Shown here in pieces: positions 32,456-39,849 of a stretch of 40,092 nt of DNA. The stretch is from Bacillota bacterium. GTDB taxonomy: Bacteria; Bacillota; Limnochordia; Darwinibacteriales; Darwinibacteriaceae. The notes beneath the pieces were generated by a model. That model was not told the origin of the DNA, did not search any database, and saw only the letters and a program-made list of their open reading frames with translations. Every line of letters starts with the position of its first letter. The stretch's first letter is position 1. The stretch is taken from NCBI GenBank assembly GCA_012521335.1, contig JAAYMM010000018.1, forward strand, positions 1 to 40,092, read 5' to 3'. A program made the translations under genes and the position numbers.

Positions 32456-32470
32456 AGAGGCGTGCGGTCC

Positions 32471-33046
32471 ATGTGGATTACTAAGTTCACCAGGCAGATC
32501 GAACAGCTGGCTGTCAGCAGCCGGCTGATTTACTCCGCGGTGTCCTTATATTACCGTCAAATGGTGCAGAGGGAAGCTGAGCTGGCCGGGATCGGCCCGC
32601 AGGATCGGGTGCTCTGCATCGGCGGAGGCATCTGCCCGTACACCGCCGTACTGCTCCACCAGTACACGGGGGCGCAAATTACCGTCGTGGACAATGACCG
32701 CACCTGTGTGGAGGAATGCTGTCGCTTCTTGAGACGGCTGGGGATGAAACAGATCGGAGTGCACTGTGCCGATGGTCAGGATGTGGACTGCCGAGACTAC
32801 ACAGTGATTCACCTTGCCCTGCAGATCTGCCCCCGTGAAGAAGTGCTCAGGAGTGTCCTAACCCGTGCTCCCGAAGGAGCTCGGGTGCTTGTGCGCGTTC
32901 CTAAGGGCTGCGTAGCAGGGCTCTACTGCCCTCAGAGCGGAAGGCAGGTCCAGGGAGACCTTAAGGTGCAGCACGGAGTTCTGTCCAACGTGGCTTACAC
33001 TTCCATCCTCGTGGTGCCCGGTGCACCAGGGCAGGTGGCGGTATGA
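32471..33046 (+). CDS. Cysteine-rich SAM-dependent methyltransferase-like protein in the feo operon
   Basis: A Rossmann-fold class I methyltransferase-like protein of 191 residues. ATG at 32471 is preferred to GTG at 32462 because the GAGAGG site ends only one base before the latter. The SAM-binding motif region is VLCIGGGICPYTAVLL (47-62), followed by the acidic ITVVDND (70-76). The general look, with a GGG-x-C/P loop and a VDND second strand, recalls nicotianamine-synthase-like proteins, but similarity to other methyltransferases cannot be excluded. Ten cysteines in 191 residues is unusual. Co-transcription with feoAB and overlap with an UPF0104 gene (4 bases) suggest a metal- or lipid-related role, unproven. 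Confidence 0.65.
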   Translation: MWITKFTRQIEQLAVSSRLIYSAVSLYYRQMVQREAELAGIGPQDRVLCIGGGICPYTAVLLHQYTGAQITVVDNDRTCVEECCRFLRRLGMKQIGVHCADGQDVDCRDYTVIHLALQICPREEVLRSVLTRAPEGARVLVRVPKGCVAGLYCPQSGRQVQGDLKVQHGVLSNVAYTSILVVPGAPGQVAV

Positions 33047-34044
33047 TCAGTGCAGTAAGGAAGGGCCGGACACCAGCGGCCCTTTTGCTCAATATTCTGG
33101 GGATTTGTGCGCTCGGTGTTCTGGTCTACATCGCTTGGAACACCGATTATACCCTGATCTGGCGGGAAATGCAGTTCCTGCCCAGGGAGCTGTTGCTTCA
33201 GCTTGTGGTGCTGCAGATCGCTACCCAATTGGCTCTAAACTACCAGTGGTTCCGCCTCTGCAGGGTGCTTGGGCTTAATGCCTCGTTTGGATCTCTGCTT
33301 GTGGTCAATGCCTACGGTACCGTGGTGGATGCGGCCAATCCAGGGGAAAAGGTGGGGGGCGAGGTGGCTAGGGTGCTCCAGCTTCGCCATCTGCTGGGTT
33401 TCAGCGCCCACCAGGCCACATCGTTGGTGACCATTCAGAAGTCCCTCAGCCTTTCTGCTCTGCTGATCCTCGGCGGCTTAGCTCTGTTCGTTCTAGGCGA
33501 TGCCGTCGCCGTTCGCTGGATCGTACTGCCCCTGCTCGTAGGTCTGGGCGCGGCGTTGGTGTACGCTCTCTTTTTCACGCAGCACCTGAACCAGAGGGTT
33601 CAGGGCTGGAGATCTGAAGGCCGGATCGCGCGGTGGCTAAAACGGTGGACGGCGAGCTTTGCCCGGGATACACAGGCCATTGGCCGTAAGCCCGGCGAGT
33701 GGGCTCTGCAGTTCCTGTTGTCCTTGGCTATCTGGACTCTTTTTCCCCTGAAACTGCAGCTGATCGTGGCGCAGTATGGCAGGGTCAGTGCTCTGCTGCT
33801 TTTTGCCATCACCTTTGTCTCGTACTTTGCCGCGATGATCCCCCTGCTGCCTGGAGGGTTGGGGACTTTTGAAGCCACCATGAGCGGCCTCTTAGCGGCT
33901 GCCGGCCTAGGCTGGCAGCAAGCTGTGGCCATCAGCCTCGTGTTCCGATTCATCACCTTCTGGTTGGTGGTGCTGTTAAGTGTCCTGCTGATAATAGGAG
34001 CGGCGTTACTACGCTGGGTGAGGAGAAACGGCTATGAAAGCTAA
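33043..34044 (+). CDS. UPF0104 / lysylphosphatidylglycerol-synthase-like membrane protein
   Basis: An integral membrane protein of 333 residues with about eight hydrophobic segments and a pattern typical of the UPF0104/LPG_synthase_TM family. Recognisable pieces are NAYGTVVDAANPGEKVGGEVARVLQLRHL in the second loop and MIPLLPGGLGTFEATMSGLL near the C-terminus. The MprF-type catalytic cytosolic domain is absent, so this is not an aminoacyl-lipid synthase. Stand-alone members are thought to act in lipid translocation or envelope biogenesis. It overlaps the methyltransferase-like gene by 4 bases and the CDP-alcohol transferase gene by 11, which points to membrane-lipid function for the operon's second half. 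Confidence 0.8.
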   Translation: MISAVRKGRTPAALLLNILGICALGVLVYIAWNTDYTLIWREMQFLPRELLLQLVVLQIATQLALNYQWFRLCRVLGLNASFGSLLVVNAYGTVVDAANPGEKVGGEVARVLQLRHLLGFSAHQATSLVTIQKSLSLSALLILGGLALFVLGDAVAVRWIVLPLLVGLGAALVYALFFTQHLNQRVQGWRSEGRIARWLKRWTASFARDTQAIGRKPGEWALQFLLSLAIWTLFPLKLQLIVAQYGRVSALLLFAITFVSYFAAMIPLLPGGLGTFEATMSGLLAAAGLGWQQAVAISLVFRFITFWLVVLLSVLLIIGAALLRWVRRNGYES

Positions 34045-34585
34045 TCCGATGCTCAAACGGCTGCCCACCCTGCTCACCCTGGTAAATCTGCTTTTGGGGC
34101 TGGCGGTGGTGTTTGCCCACGGGGAGCGGGGGCCTGTCTATCTTCCGCGGGCTTGCTCCCTGATCGTGACGGCTGCTTTACTTGACGCTGCGGACGGTGC
34201 GTTGGCCCGGCGTCTGGGGGTGGAATCCGATCTGGGCAAGCAGCTGGATTCCTTTGCCGATCTGATCTCCTTTGGCCTTGCGCCGGTGCTGATCACCCTC
34301 ACCCATGATGGAGTGCGGGCCGCAGGCTGGCCGAGCTACGCTGCTTTGGGGCTGTATGTCCTGGCTGGGGCGTTTCGCCTGGCCCGGTACAATCTCGGGG
34401 ACTTTCGGGAGTTCTTTGTGGGCCTGCCTATCACGGCCGCGGGTACCATCCTGGTACTGATCAACGCGCTGGCGCACTACACGGAGCTTCTCGAGCAGAG
34501 TTGGGCGGCTGCCGTACTGAACTGCTTGGTTGTGCTCCTGGCCGGTCTGATGGCCAGTAAAGTGAGGATCAAACGCTTCCTCTGA
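34034..34585 (+). CDS. pssA: CDP-alcohol phosphatidyltransferase, PssA-like
   Basis: A membrane enzyme of 183 residues that transfers a phosphatidyl group from CDP-diacylglycerol to an alcohol, most likely serine. The family signature D-x2-DG-x2-AR-x8-G-x3-D-x3-D is complete, from DAADGALARR to SFAD (residues about 52-77). The following SFGLAPVLI and a GAFRLARYN segment match bacterial phosphatidylserine synthases of the type II (Bacillus-like) class. It is the last gene of the feo-led operon, before a strong terminator. Specificity for serine rather than glycerol phosphate or inositol phosphate is inferred from similarity. Confidence 0.87.
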   Translation: MKANPMLKRLPTLLTLVNLLLGLAVVFAHGERGPVYLPRACSLIVTAALLDAADGALARRLGVESDLGKQLDSFADLISFGLAPVLITLTHDGVRAAGWPSYAALGLYVLAGAFRLARYNLGDFREFFVGLPITAAGTILVLINALAHYTELLEQSWAAAVLNCLVVLLAGLMASKVRIKRFL

Positions 34586-34597
34586 AGATGAAGAGAA

Positions 34598-34630
34598 AAA
34601 CCGCATGGGTTCGCTCAACCCATGCGGTTT
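34598..34630. terminator. Bidirectional terminator after the feo-pssA operon
   Basis: A perfect 14-base-pair inverted repeat (34598-34611 with 34617-34630) with a 5-base loop begins in an A-run and ends in TTT. It separates the convergent genes ending at 34585 and 34651. Confidence 0.9.
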
Positions 34631-34650
34631 GTAGCTGCTCTCTATCTTGC

Positions 34651-35214
34651 TTACTTGGCGGTCTGGATGGTGGGCCCGTCTTCGCCCACGTTAAGCATGA
34701 TCTGCGGTTTCAAAAAGCCCAGGAGCTCGCCTTTGAACAGGCCCAGATAACCGTTGTTGGAGGCGTTGTTGCCCATGATGCCCGTGGGCAGGCCTTGGGC
34801 ATTGTTGATCTCCAGCACTCCACCGTAAAGACCAGCGCGCAGGGCCACCAGTTTGGTCATCTCCCTGGTTCCGTTGTAGACCAGTATGGCACCGGCATCG
34901 GCTTCATTCTGGATCGCCGCAGTGAGATGGCCCTCTTGGTTAAAGATGCCCACGGCGCCGCCATCTGCGTAGGAGAGGAGCGAGACTACCCGGCGGCCTT
35001 CGTTGTTGAACAGCTCAAAGCTGGGGTTTTCCTTGTCTTGATCATATTTCAGCACGGCCACTTCCTGGCCTTCGTCGTTGACGATTACAACTTCCCGGGC
35101 CACAATGCGCTCGAACCACTGCTGAGTGGCATTGGCTAGATTCACGCCCGTGAGGGAAGCGAAGAGTGCCAGAAACAGCAGCGGATAGATAATCAGGCGC
35201 TCGTATTTGGACAT
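34651..35214 (-). CDS. Membrane-anchored protein with about six 22-24-residue beta repeats
   Basis: Function not recognised. The 187-residue product has one hydrophobic segment near residues 8-28 (a signal anchor or uncleaved signal). The rest consists of imperfect repeats of 22-24 residues starting near 42, 66, 88, 110, 133 and 156. Typical units run hydrophobic-x-hydrophobic-Phe/Tyr/Val-Asn-x-x-Gly, then a second strand, then a Gly or Asn turn (for example FELFNNEGRRVVSLLSYADG and VGIFNQEGHLTAAIQNEADA). The pattern suggests a beta-helix or stacked beta-hairpin domain outside the cytoplasmic membrane. An AAGGAG site lies 7 bases before the ATG. It is on the same strand as the GH18 gene, 98 bases downstream of it. 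Confidence 0.65.
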   Translation of the reverse strand: MSKYERLIIYPLLFLALFASLTGVNLANATQQWFERIVAREVVIVNDEGQEVAVLKYDQDKENPSFELFNNEGRRVVSLLSYADGGAVGIFNQEGHLTAAIQNEADAGAILVYNGTREMTKLVALRAGLYGGVLEINNAQGLPTGIMGNNASNNGYLGLFKGELLGFLKPQIMLNVGEDGPTIQTAK

Positions 35215-35312
35215 AAAATCGCTCCTTTGCTCAACTGGATAGTGCTACATTAATTCGTTGTCCAAGGCTAAATACCTGCCGTTTGGGCCCAGGTGCTCCT
35301 CCAATAAACTTC

Positions 35313-36422
35313 TCAAGGTGCGGTGCTTCCCTTGAGCGATGTGTGCAGGACCTCCAGCAGTTCACCGCTGAGGTCATGGCCGTACTCCCAGATCATGATG
35401 CCAGCCAGGCCGAGCCGTTGTGCGTAATCGGCTTTGCAGGCCAGGGAGCGGGCATCTTCGTAGGTGATGAACTCATCGCCGTTGAACAGATAGGCTGCCT
35501 TGGCCTGGTCGTCCCAGTAGCGTACATAGCGTGGGTCGCTGAGAAAACGTTCCTTCAAATCGGTGTAGCTGAGCCCGTGCTCGTAAGCGGCGCTGGCAAA
35601 GGGCTGAAACAGACCGTCGTTCTCGGGAGACACGCCCCGCCAGGCCCGGGCGTAAAACGGTACGCCGAGCAGCAGTTTCTCGGGCTTTACGCCTGCGGCC
35701 AGATAGAGCTGCACCGCTTGATCCGCACTCCAGCCTGTGGGATCCTGGGGATTAGGGCACAGGTTTGCTGTATGCCCGGTGGTGGCGCTCCAGCCGCCGT
35801 AAAAGTCGTAGCTCATGAGCTTAAGGTAGTCTACCGCTTCCTGCACGCGAGCAAGATCAATCGCCTTAGGAAACCAGGCCAAGGCTGGCACTGCAGTGGT
35901 CAGGGTGAGGGGGCGGCCTAGTCTGGCGCTCAGGCCATCGAGGGCCCGGCGCAAATCACTGAGCAGGTAGATGTAGTTTTCGGCATCTTCCGGTCGGGTC
36001 TTGATCTCAAGTCCTCCTTCCGGGCCTACAGGGTATTCCCAGTCAATATCCACGCCATCGAGCTTGTACTTTGCGATCCAGCGGAGCACGTCCGCGGCAA
36101 ACTCGGCGCGGCTGGTGGGGCTTAGGGCCAAATCAGAAAAACCCTCGGCGCCCCAGCCGCCAACGGAGAGGTTGAGCTTGAGGTGGGGATGCTCCGCCTT
36201 TAGTGCGGCCAGTTCGTCAAAGAGATTGCTGAAGCCGGGCAGCTCAGGCTGATCAGCCAAGGCGGGAAGATAGAGGCGGTTTCCCTCCAGCAGCCCAAAG
36301 GCGATGTTCAGGGTATCCAGCAGTTCTCCCCGGATGTCTTCGGCTTTCCAGCGCCGGCCTTGGGCCATCTCCTCTGCGGTGCTCCCCAAAGGCCAGGTGC
36401 GCAGATAGCTGACTATGAGCAT
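35313..36422 (-). CDS. GH18-family glycosidase without signal peptide
   Basis: A TIM-barrel glycoside hydrolase of family 18, 369 residues. The catalytic DxxDxDxE motif is in LDGVDIDWEYP (near residue 122-132), with the acid Glu present. LNLSVGGWG is the third-strand motif, LKLMSYDFYGGW is strand 6 and GIMIWEYGHD is the eighth strand. The protein starts directly on the first barrel strand (MLIVSYLRTWP) and has no signal peptide or LysM domain, so it is predicted cytoplasmic. This is unlike most chitinases and unlike LysM-bearing spore cortex enzymes. It could degrade imported chitooligosaccharides, feeding the BadF-type kinase encoded 13 kb away, which is inference. An AAGGAG site lies 9 bases before the start. 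Confidence 0.9.
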   Translation of the reverse strand: MLIVSYLRTWPLGSTAEEMAQGRRWKAEDIRGELLDTLNIAFGLLEGNRLYLPALADQPELPGFSNLFDELAALKAEHPHLKLNLSVGGWGAEGFSDLALSPTSRAEFAADVLRWIAKYKLDGVDIDWEYPVGPEGGLEIKTRPEDAENYIYLLSDLRRALDGLSARLGRPLTLTTAVPALAWFPKAIDLARVQEAVDYLKLMSYDFYGGWSATTGHTANLCPNPQDPTGWSADQAVQLYLAAGVKPEKLLLGVPFYARAWRGVSPENDGLFQPFASAAYEHGLSYTDLKERFLSDPRYVRYWDDQAKAAYLFNGDEFITYEDARSLACKADYAQRLGLAGIMIWEYGHDLSGELLEVLHTSLKGSTAP

Positions 36423-36564
36423 GGAAGCAGCTCCTTCCCATGGACTTTATGCAGATCTATTCCCCTTTGCAGTGGGCCGTTCCTCTCGGTTTCAGGCACC
36501 TGAGCAGCAGGACTGCTGGAGGGGAGTGGGGAATATTCAAAGGAGCATATCTGGATGGAGGACG

Positions 36565-37470
36565 ATGGCCATTAGAATCTTTGAACCCTTTCTCATGCTT
36601 GCTTTCCTCATTGCCCTGGGCGCTCTGCTCTACCGCCTGGGCATCCTTGATCTGGATTTCTGCCGCCGCCTGAGCCGTTTAGTGGTGCGGGTGTCCTTTC
36701 CCATCCTGCTCTTTGTGTCCATGTACACGAACGTCAACGGGGAAGCCTTGCGGCGGGGGTGGGTCTTTACCCTGCTGGGGCTGGGTACTTCCATCTTCCT
36801 GGCGATTACGGCTCACCACACTGGTAAGCGTCTGCAACTGGCAGGCAAAGTCTTCGGCACCTTTCAGATCCTCTGCACGAACGGCAACAACGTCTTCCTG
36901 CCTGTGCCTATCGTTACCGCTCTGTTTGGGCCGGAGTATGTGGTCTACCCCGTCTTATTCGAGCTGGGGGCAGGCTTGTTCTATTGGAGTTACGGTGTAT
37001 CGCACTTCCGCACTGGTCCCCGCTTCAACCTGAAGCGTCTGTTCAACCCCAACATGGTGGGGCTGGTTCTGGGTCTGATCTGCGGCTTGGCCGGGCTGCG
37101 GCTGCCCGGTTTTGTCCTGGGAGGTCTAGAGATTGTGGCCAATATTACGGTGGGTAGCGCCATGCTGATCATCGGCTCCTTGGTTGCCGACTTAGTGCAG
37201 CGGAAGGTGCCTCTGCGCAGAGAAGTGTGGGGTGTGGTTCTGCATCGCTTCCTGCTCAGCCCCCTGGTGGGCCTGGTGTTCCTGCCCTTGTTGGCTTGGC
37301 CTGGGCAGCTGAAGACCATTCTGCTCATGATGCTGGCTATGCCGCCCCTGGCCACCACAGCCTTGGTTGCCGCCAGCTTCGGGGGAGATGAAGAGCTGGC
37401 TGCCGCGGGAGTGGTGATTCCTACGCTCTTGAGCTTTGTCCTTGTACCGCTGGGCCTGCTGCTCTTCTAA
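36565..37470 (+). CDS. AEC-family (auxin efflux carrier-like) permease
   Basis: An integral membrane protein of 301 residues with about ten hydrophobic segments and the two-half layout of Mem_trans/AEC carriers. Landmarks are ALLYRLGILDLDFCRRLSRLVVRVSFPILLF at the N-terminus, a charged central loop, and MLAMPPLATTALVAASFGGDEELAAAGVVIPTLLS at the end. ATG at 36565 is preferred because homologues start there and GGAGG lies just upstream. Longer in-frame starts run back into the divergent GH18 gene's promoter. Bacterial AEC carriers export or import malate and other carboxylates. The substrate is not deducible. Confidence 0.85.
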   Translation: MAIRIFEPFLMLAFLIALGALLYRLGILDLDFCRRLSRLVVRVSFPILLFVSMYTNVNGEALRRGWVFTLLGLGTSIFLAITAHHTGKRLQLAGKVFGTFQILCTNGNNVFLPVPIVTALFGPEYVVYPVLFELGAGLFYWSYGVSHFRTGPRFNLKRLFNPNMVGLVLGLICGLAGLRLPGFVLGGLEIVANITVGSAMLIIGSLVADLVQRKVPLRREVWGVVLHRFLLSPLVGLVFLPLLAWPGQLKTILLMMLAMPPLATTALVAASFGGDEELAAAGVVIPTLLSFVLVPLGLLLF

Positions 37471-37580
37471 CGAGCGTTAAGAATCCACGCGGGAAAATGT
37501 GAAAAAACGGCACAAAAAAAGAGGATTTGCTTCTGGGTACAGCAAATTATACGGGAGAGAGGTTGCTTCTGTGGGGCAAA

Positions 37581-37595
37581 ATGCAACCGGTTACA
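37581..37595 (+). promoter_or_regulatory. cre-like catabolite control site upstream of the AglE-like gene
   Basis: The 15 bases 37581-37595 match the CcpA cre consensus WTGNAANCGNWNNCW at every defined position and contain the palindrome AACCGGTT. The site lies 25 bases upstream of the GTG start and just before the GAGGAGG site (37606-37612), compatible with repression. Binding by another LacI-family regulator is equally possible. Confidence 0.65.
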
Positions 37596-37620
37596 TTACA
37601 ATTTCGAGGAGGTTTCGGAA

Positions 37621-38889
37621 GTGAAGAAAAGCATAGTTGCGGTCTTCTGTCTCTTGTTGGTATTCGCTCTTTCCTTCGGCGCCTTAGCCCAGGACAGAGT
37701 GGTCACCATGATGGGGGTATGGGGGGGCCAAGAGCTTGAGGCCTTCCAAGCAGTGATGGACGCTTTCACAGCCAAGACAGGCATTAAAGTGCAGTTTGAA
37801 GGCACCCGCGACCTGCCCACTCTGCTGCAAACCCGTCTGGCCGCCGGCAATCCCCCGGATGTGGCAGCTATCCCTGGACCTGGGGCCATGAAGGAGTATG
37901 TGGATGCCGGTGCTTTGGTTGATCTGAGCAAGGTAATCGATGCGAAGGTATTGGCTGAGGACTACAGTCCCGCCTGGATTGAGCTGGGAACCTACAAGGG
38001 CGGCTTCTATGCCCTCACCTTCGCCGCAGACGTGAAGAGCTTGGTCTGGTACCGGCCTGCTGAGTTCGCCGCCAAGGGCTATGAAATTCCCACCACCTGG
38101 GAGGAAATGGAGGCCCTCATGGATAAAATGGTAGCCAATGGCGATACTCCTTGGGCCATCGGTTTGGAATCCGGTGCTGCCAGCGGCTGGCCGGCTACCG
38201 ACTGGATCGAGGACATTATGCTGCGCACCGCTGGTCCTGAGGTTTATGATCAATGGGTTAACCACGAGATTCCTTGGACCGATGCACGCGTTAAGGAAGC
38301 TTTCGAAGTGTTCGGCAAGATCGCCCGCAACAGCAACTATGTCTACGGTGGACCTACTACAGTTCTGGCCACCAACTTCGGCGACTCTGTGAGCGAACTG
38401 TTCACCAACCCGCCGCGGGCCATGATGCACCGTCAAGCCAGCTTTATCACCAGCTTCATTACGGATGCCAACCCCGATGTGAAACTGGGCGAAGATGTGT
38501 CCTTCTTTGGCTTCCCCATGATCAAGCCTGAGCACGGCAATCCCATGCTGGGTGCTGGCGACATGATCGCTCAGTTCAACGACACTCCCGAAGCCAGAGA
38601 GTTTATGAACTTCCTGGCCAGCCCCGAGGCTCAGGAGATCTGGGTAGGCAGGCTGGGCAAGCTGGGGACCAACAACAAGATCGATCCAGCCGCTTATCCC
38701 GATGATCTCACCAGGGAGATGGCTGAACTGCTGAACACCGCGGACGTGTTCCGCTTTGACGGTTCCGACTCCATGCCGGCAGCTGTGGGCTCCGGAGCTT
38801 TCTGGGAAGGCATGCTCATGTATGTGGGCGGCGAGGATCTGGACACCGTGCTTGAGTACATTGAATCTGTAGCCCAAGAGAGCTACTAA
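37621..38889 (+). CDS. Family 1 sugar ABC transporter substrate-binding protein (AglE-like)
   Basis: A periplasmic sugar receptor of 422 residues starting at GTG after a GAGGAGG site. The signal peptide is cleaved near ALA-QD (about residue 23) and has no lipobox cysteine. The mature part starts VVTMMGVWGGQELEAFQAVMDAF and contains TRLAAGNPPDVAAIPGPGAMKEY, both typical of the alpha-glucoside (AglE/ThuE-like) branch of SBP_bac_1. AWAIGLESGAASGWPATDWIEDIMLR-type segments near residue 178 and ASPEAQEIWVGRLGKLGTNN near residue 335 support this. Two permease genes of AglF/AglG type follow after a hairpin. Alpha-glucosides are the most likely ligands, by family only. Confidence 0.9.
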   Translation: MKKSIVAVFCLLLVFALSFGALAQDRVVTMMGVWGGQELEAFQAVMDAFTAKTGIKVQFEGTRDLPTLLQTRLAAGNPPDVAAIPGPGAMKEYVDAGALVDLSKVIDAKVLAEDYSPAWIELGTYKGGFYALTFAADVKSLVWYRPAEFAAKGYEIPTTWEEMEALMDKMVANGDTPWAIGLESGAASGWPATDWIEDIMLRTAGPEVYDQWVNHEIPWTDARVKEAFEVFGKIARNSNYVYGGPTTVLATNFGDSVSELFTNPPRAMMHRQASFITSFITDANPDVKLGEDVSFFGFPMIKPEHGNPMLGAGDMIAQFNDTPEAREFMNFLASPEAQEIWVGRLGKLGTNNKIDPAAYPDDLTREMAELLNTADVFRFDGSDSMPAAVGSGAFWEGMLMYVGGEDLDTVLEYIESVAQESY

Positions 38890-38916
38890 AAGCTTGAGGA
38901 AAGTTTGGTGACATGT

Positions 38917-38949
38917 GGGCGCGCCCTTCCCTCAGGGTGCGCCCCTTTT
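38917..38949 (+). terminator. Intraoperonic terminator-like hairpin between receptor and permease genes
   Basis: An 11-base-pair G+C-rich stem (38917-38927 with 38934-38944, one wobble) with a 6-base loop is followed by CTTTT. It lies 28 bases after the receptor stop and probably causes partial termination, giving excess receptor over permeases. Confidence 0.78.
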
Positions 38950-38976
38950 CCAACCTAGAGGGAAAGGGTGAAGTCC

Positions 38977-39849
38977 ATGAAGCGCAAAACGGGGGTGCTC
39001 ACATCCCTGCTCTACGTCGGCCCAGCCGTGCTGTTTCTCCTGGTTTACCAGGTGTATCCCGCCCTGCAGACAGTATACCTCAGTTTCCTGGACCGACGTT
39101 CCCAATCGTTTGTGGGTTTGGAGAACTACAAGTATGTGTTCACCTCCCAAACCATGCTGCGCGCCTTCAAGAATAACCTGCTGTGGCTGGTCTTGTTTAC
39201 CGCAGGAACGGTGGGCTTAGGGTTGCTCTTTGCCATCCTGGTGGACCGGGTGCGCTATGAACGCCTGGCCAAATCCATCATCTTCATGCCCATGGCCATT
39301 TCCTTTGTAGGTGCGGGTGTGGTGTGGAAGTTCATGTATGCCTATAAGCCCTCTGGGGCGGAACAGATCGGTCTTCTGAACCAGATCATGGTGGTGCTGG
39401 GCTTAGAGCCTAAAGGCTGGCTGTTGGAGAGCCCCGTGAACAACCTGGCCTTAATTGTGGTGGGGTTGTGGATCTGGACTGGTTATTGTATGGTCATCCT
39501 ATCCGCCGCGTATAAAGGCATTCCCAAAGAGCTGATGGAAGCGGGTCAGGTGGATGGGGCCAATGACTGGCAGGTGTTCAGGCATATTATCATCCCTGAG
39601 ATGCGGCCGGCCTTGACCATGGTGACCACCACCATGCTGGTGAACGTGCTCAAGATTTTTGACATCATCTACGTGATGACTAATGGCAACTTCGGCACCG
39701 AGGTCATTGCCAACCGCATGTTCAAGGAGATGTTCCAGTTTGCCAACACGGGCAGGGCCAGTGCCATTGCCGTGGTCTTGTTTGTGATCATCATTCCCAT
39801 CATGTATGCCAACATCCGCCAGAAGCTGAAAGGGGAGGGAGCGCGGTGA
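38977..39849 (+). CDS. Sugar ABC transporter permease (AglF-like)
   Basis: An inner-membrane permease of 290 residues. ATG at 38977 is preferred over GTG at 38968, which overlaps the AAAGGG ribosome-binding site. It has six predicted membrane segments: LYVGPAVLFLLVYQVYPALQ at the N-terminus, SIIFMPMAISFVGAGVVWKFMYAY in the middle, and the EAA coupling loop in ELMEAGQVDGANDWQVFRHIIIPEMRP near residue 195. These match AglF/MalF-like permeases of the CUT1 family. The stop codon overlaps the next permease start by 4 bases (GTGA). Confidence 0.92.
   Translation: MKRKTGVLTSLLYVGPAVLFLLVYQVYPALQTVYLSFLDRRSQSFVGLENYKYVFTSQTMLRAFKNNLLWLVLFTAGTVGLGLLFAILVDRVRYERLAKSIIFMPMAISFVGAGVVWKFMYAYKPSGAEQIGLLNQIMVVLGLEPKGWLLESPVNNLALIVVGLWIWTGYCMVILSAAYKGIPKELMEAGQVDGANDWQVFRHIIIPEMRPALTMVTTTMLVNVLKIFDIIYVMTNGNFGTEVIANRMFKEMFQFANTGRASAIAVVLFVIIIPIMYANIRQKLKGEGAR

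Noticed and set aside
37684-38877. 397-residue minus-strand frame over the AglE-like gene
   Set aside because: The plus-strand product has a signal peptide and clear SBP_bac_1 similarity. The antisense frame has no ribosome-binding site or family features.
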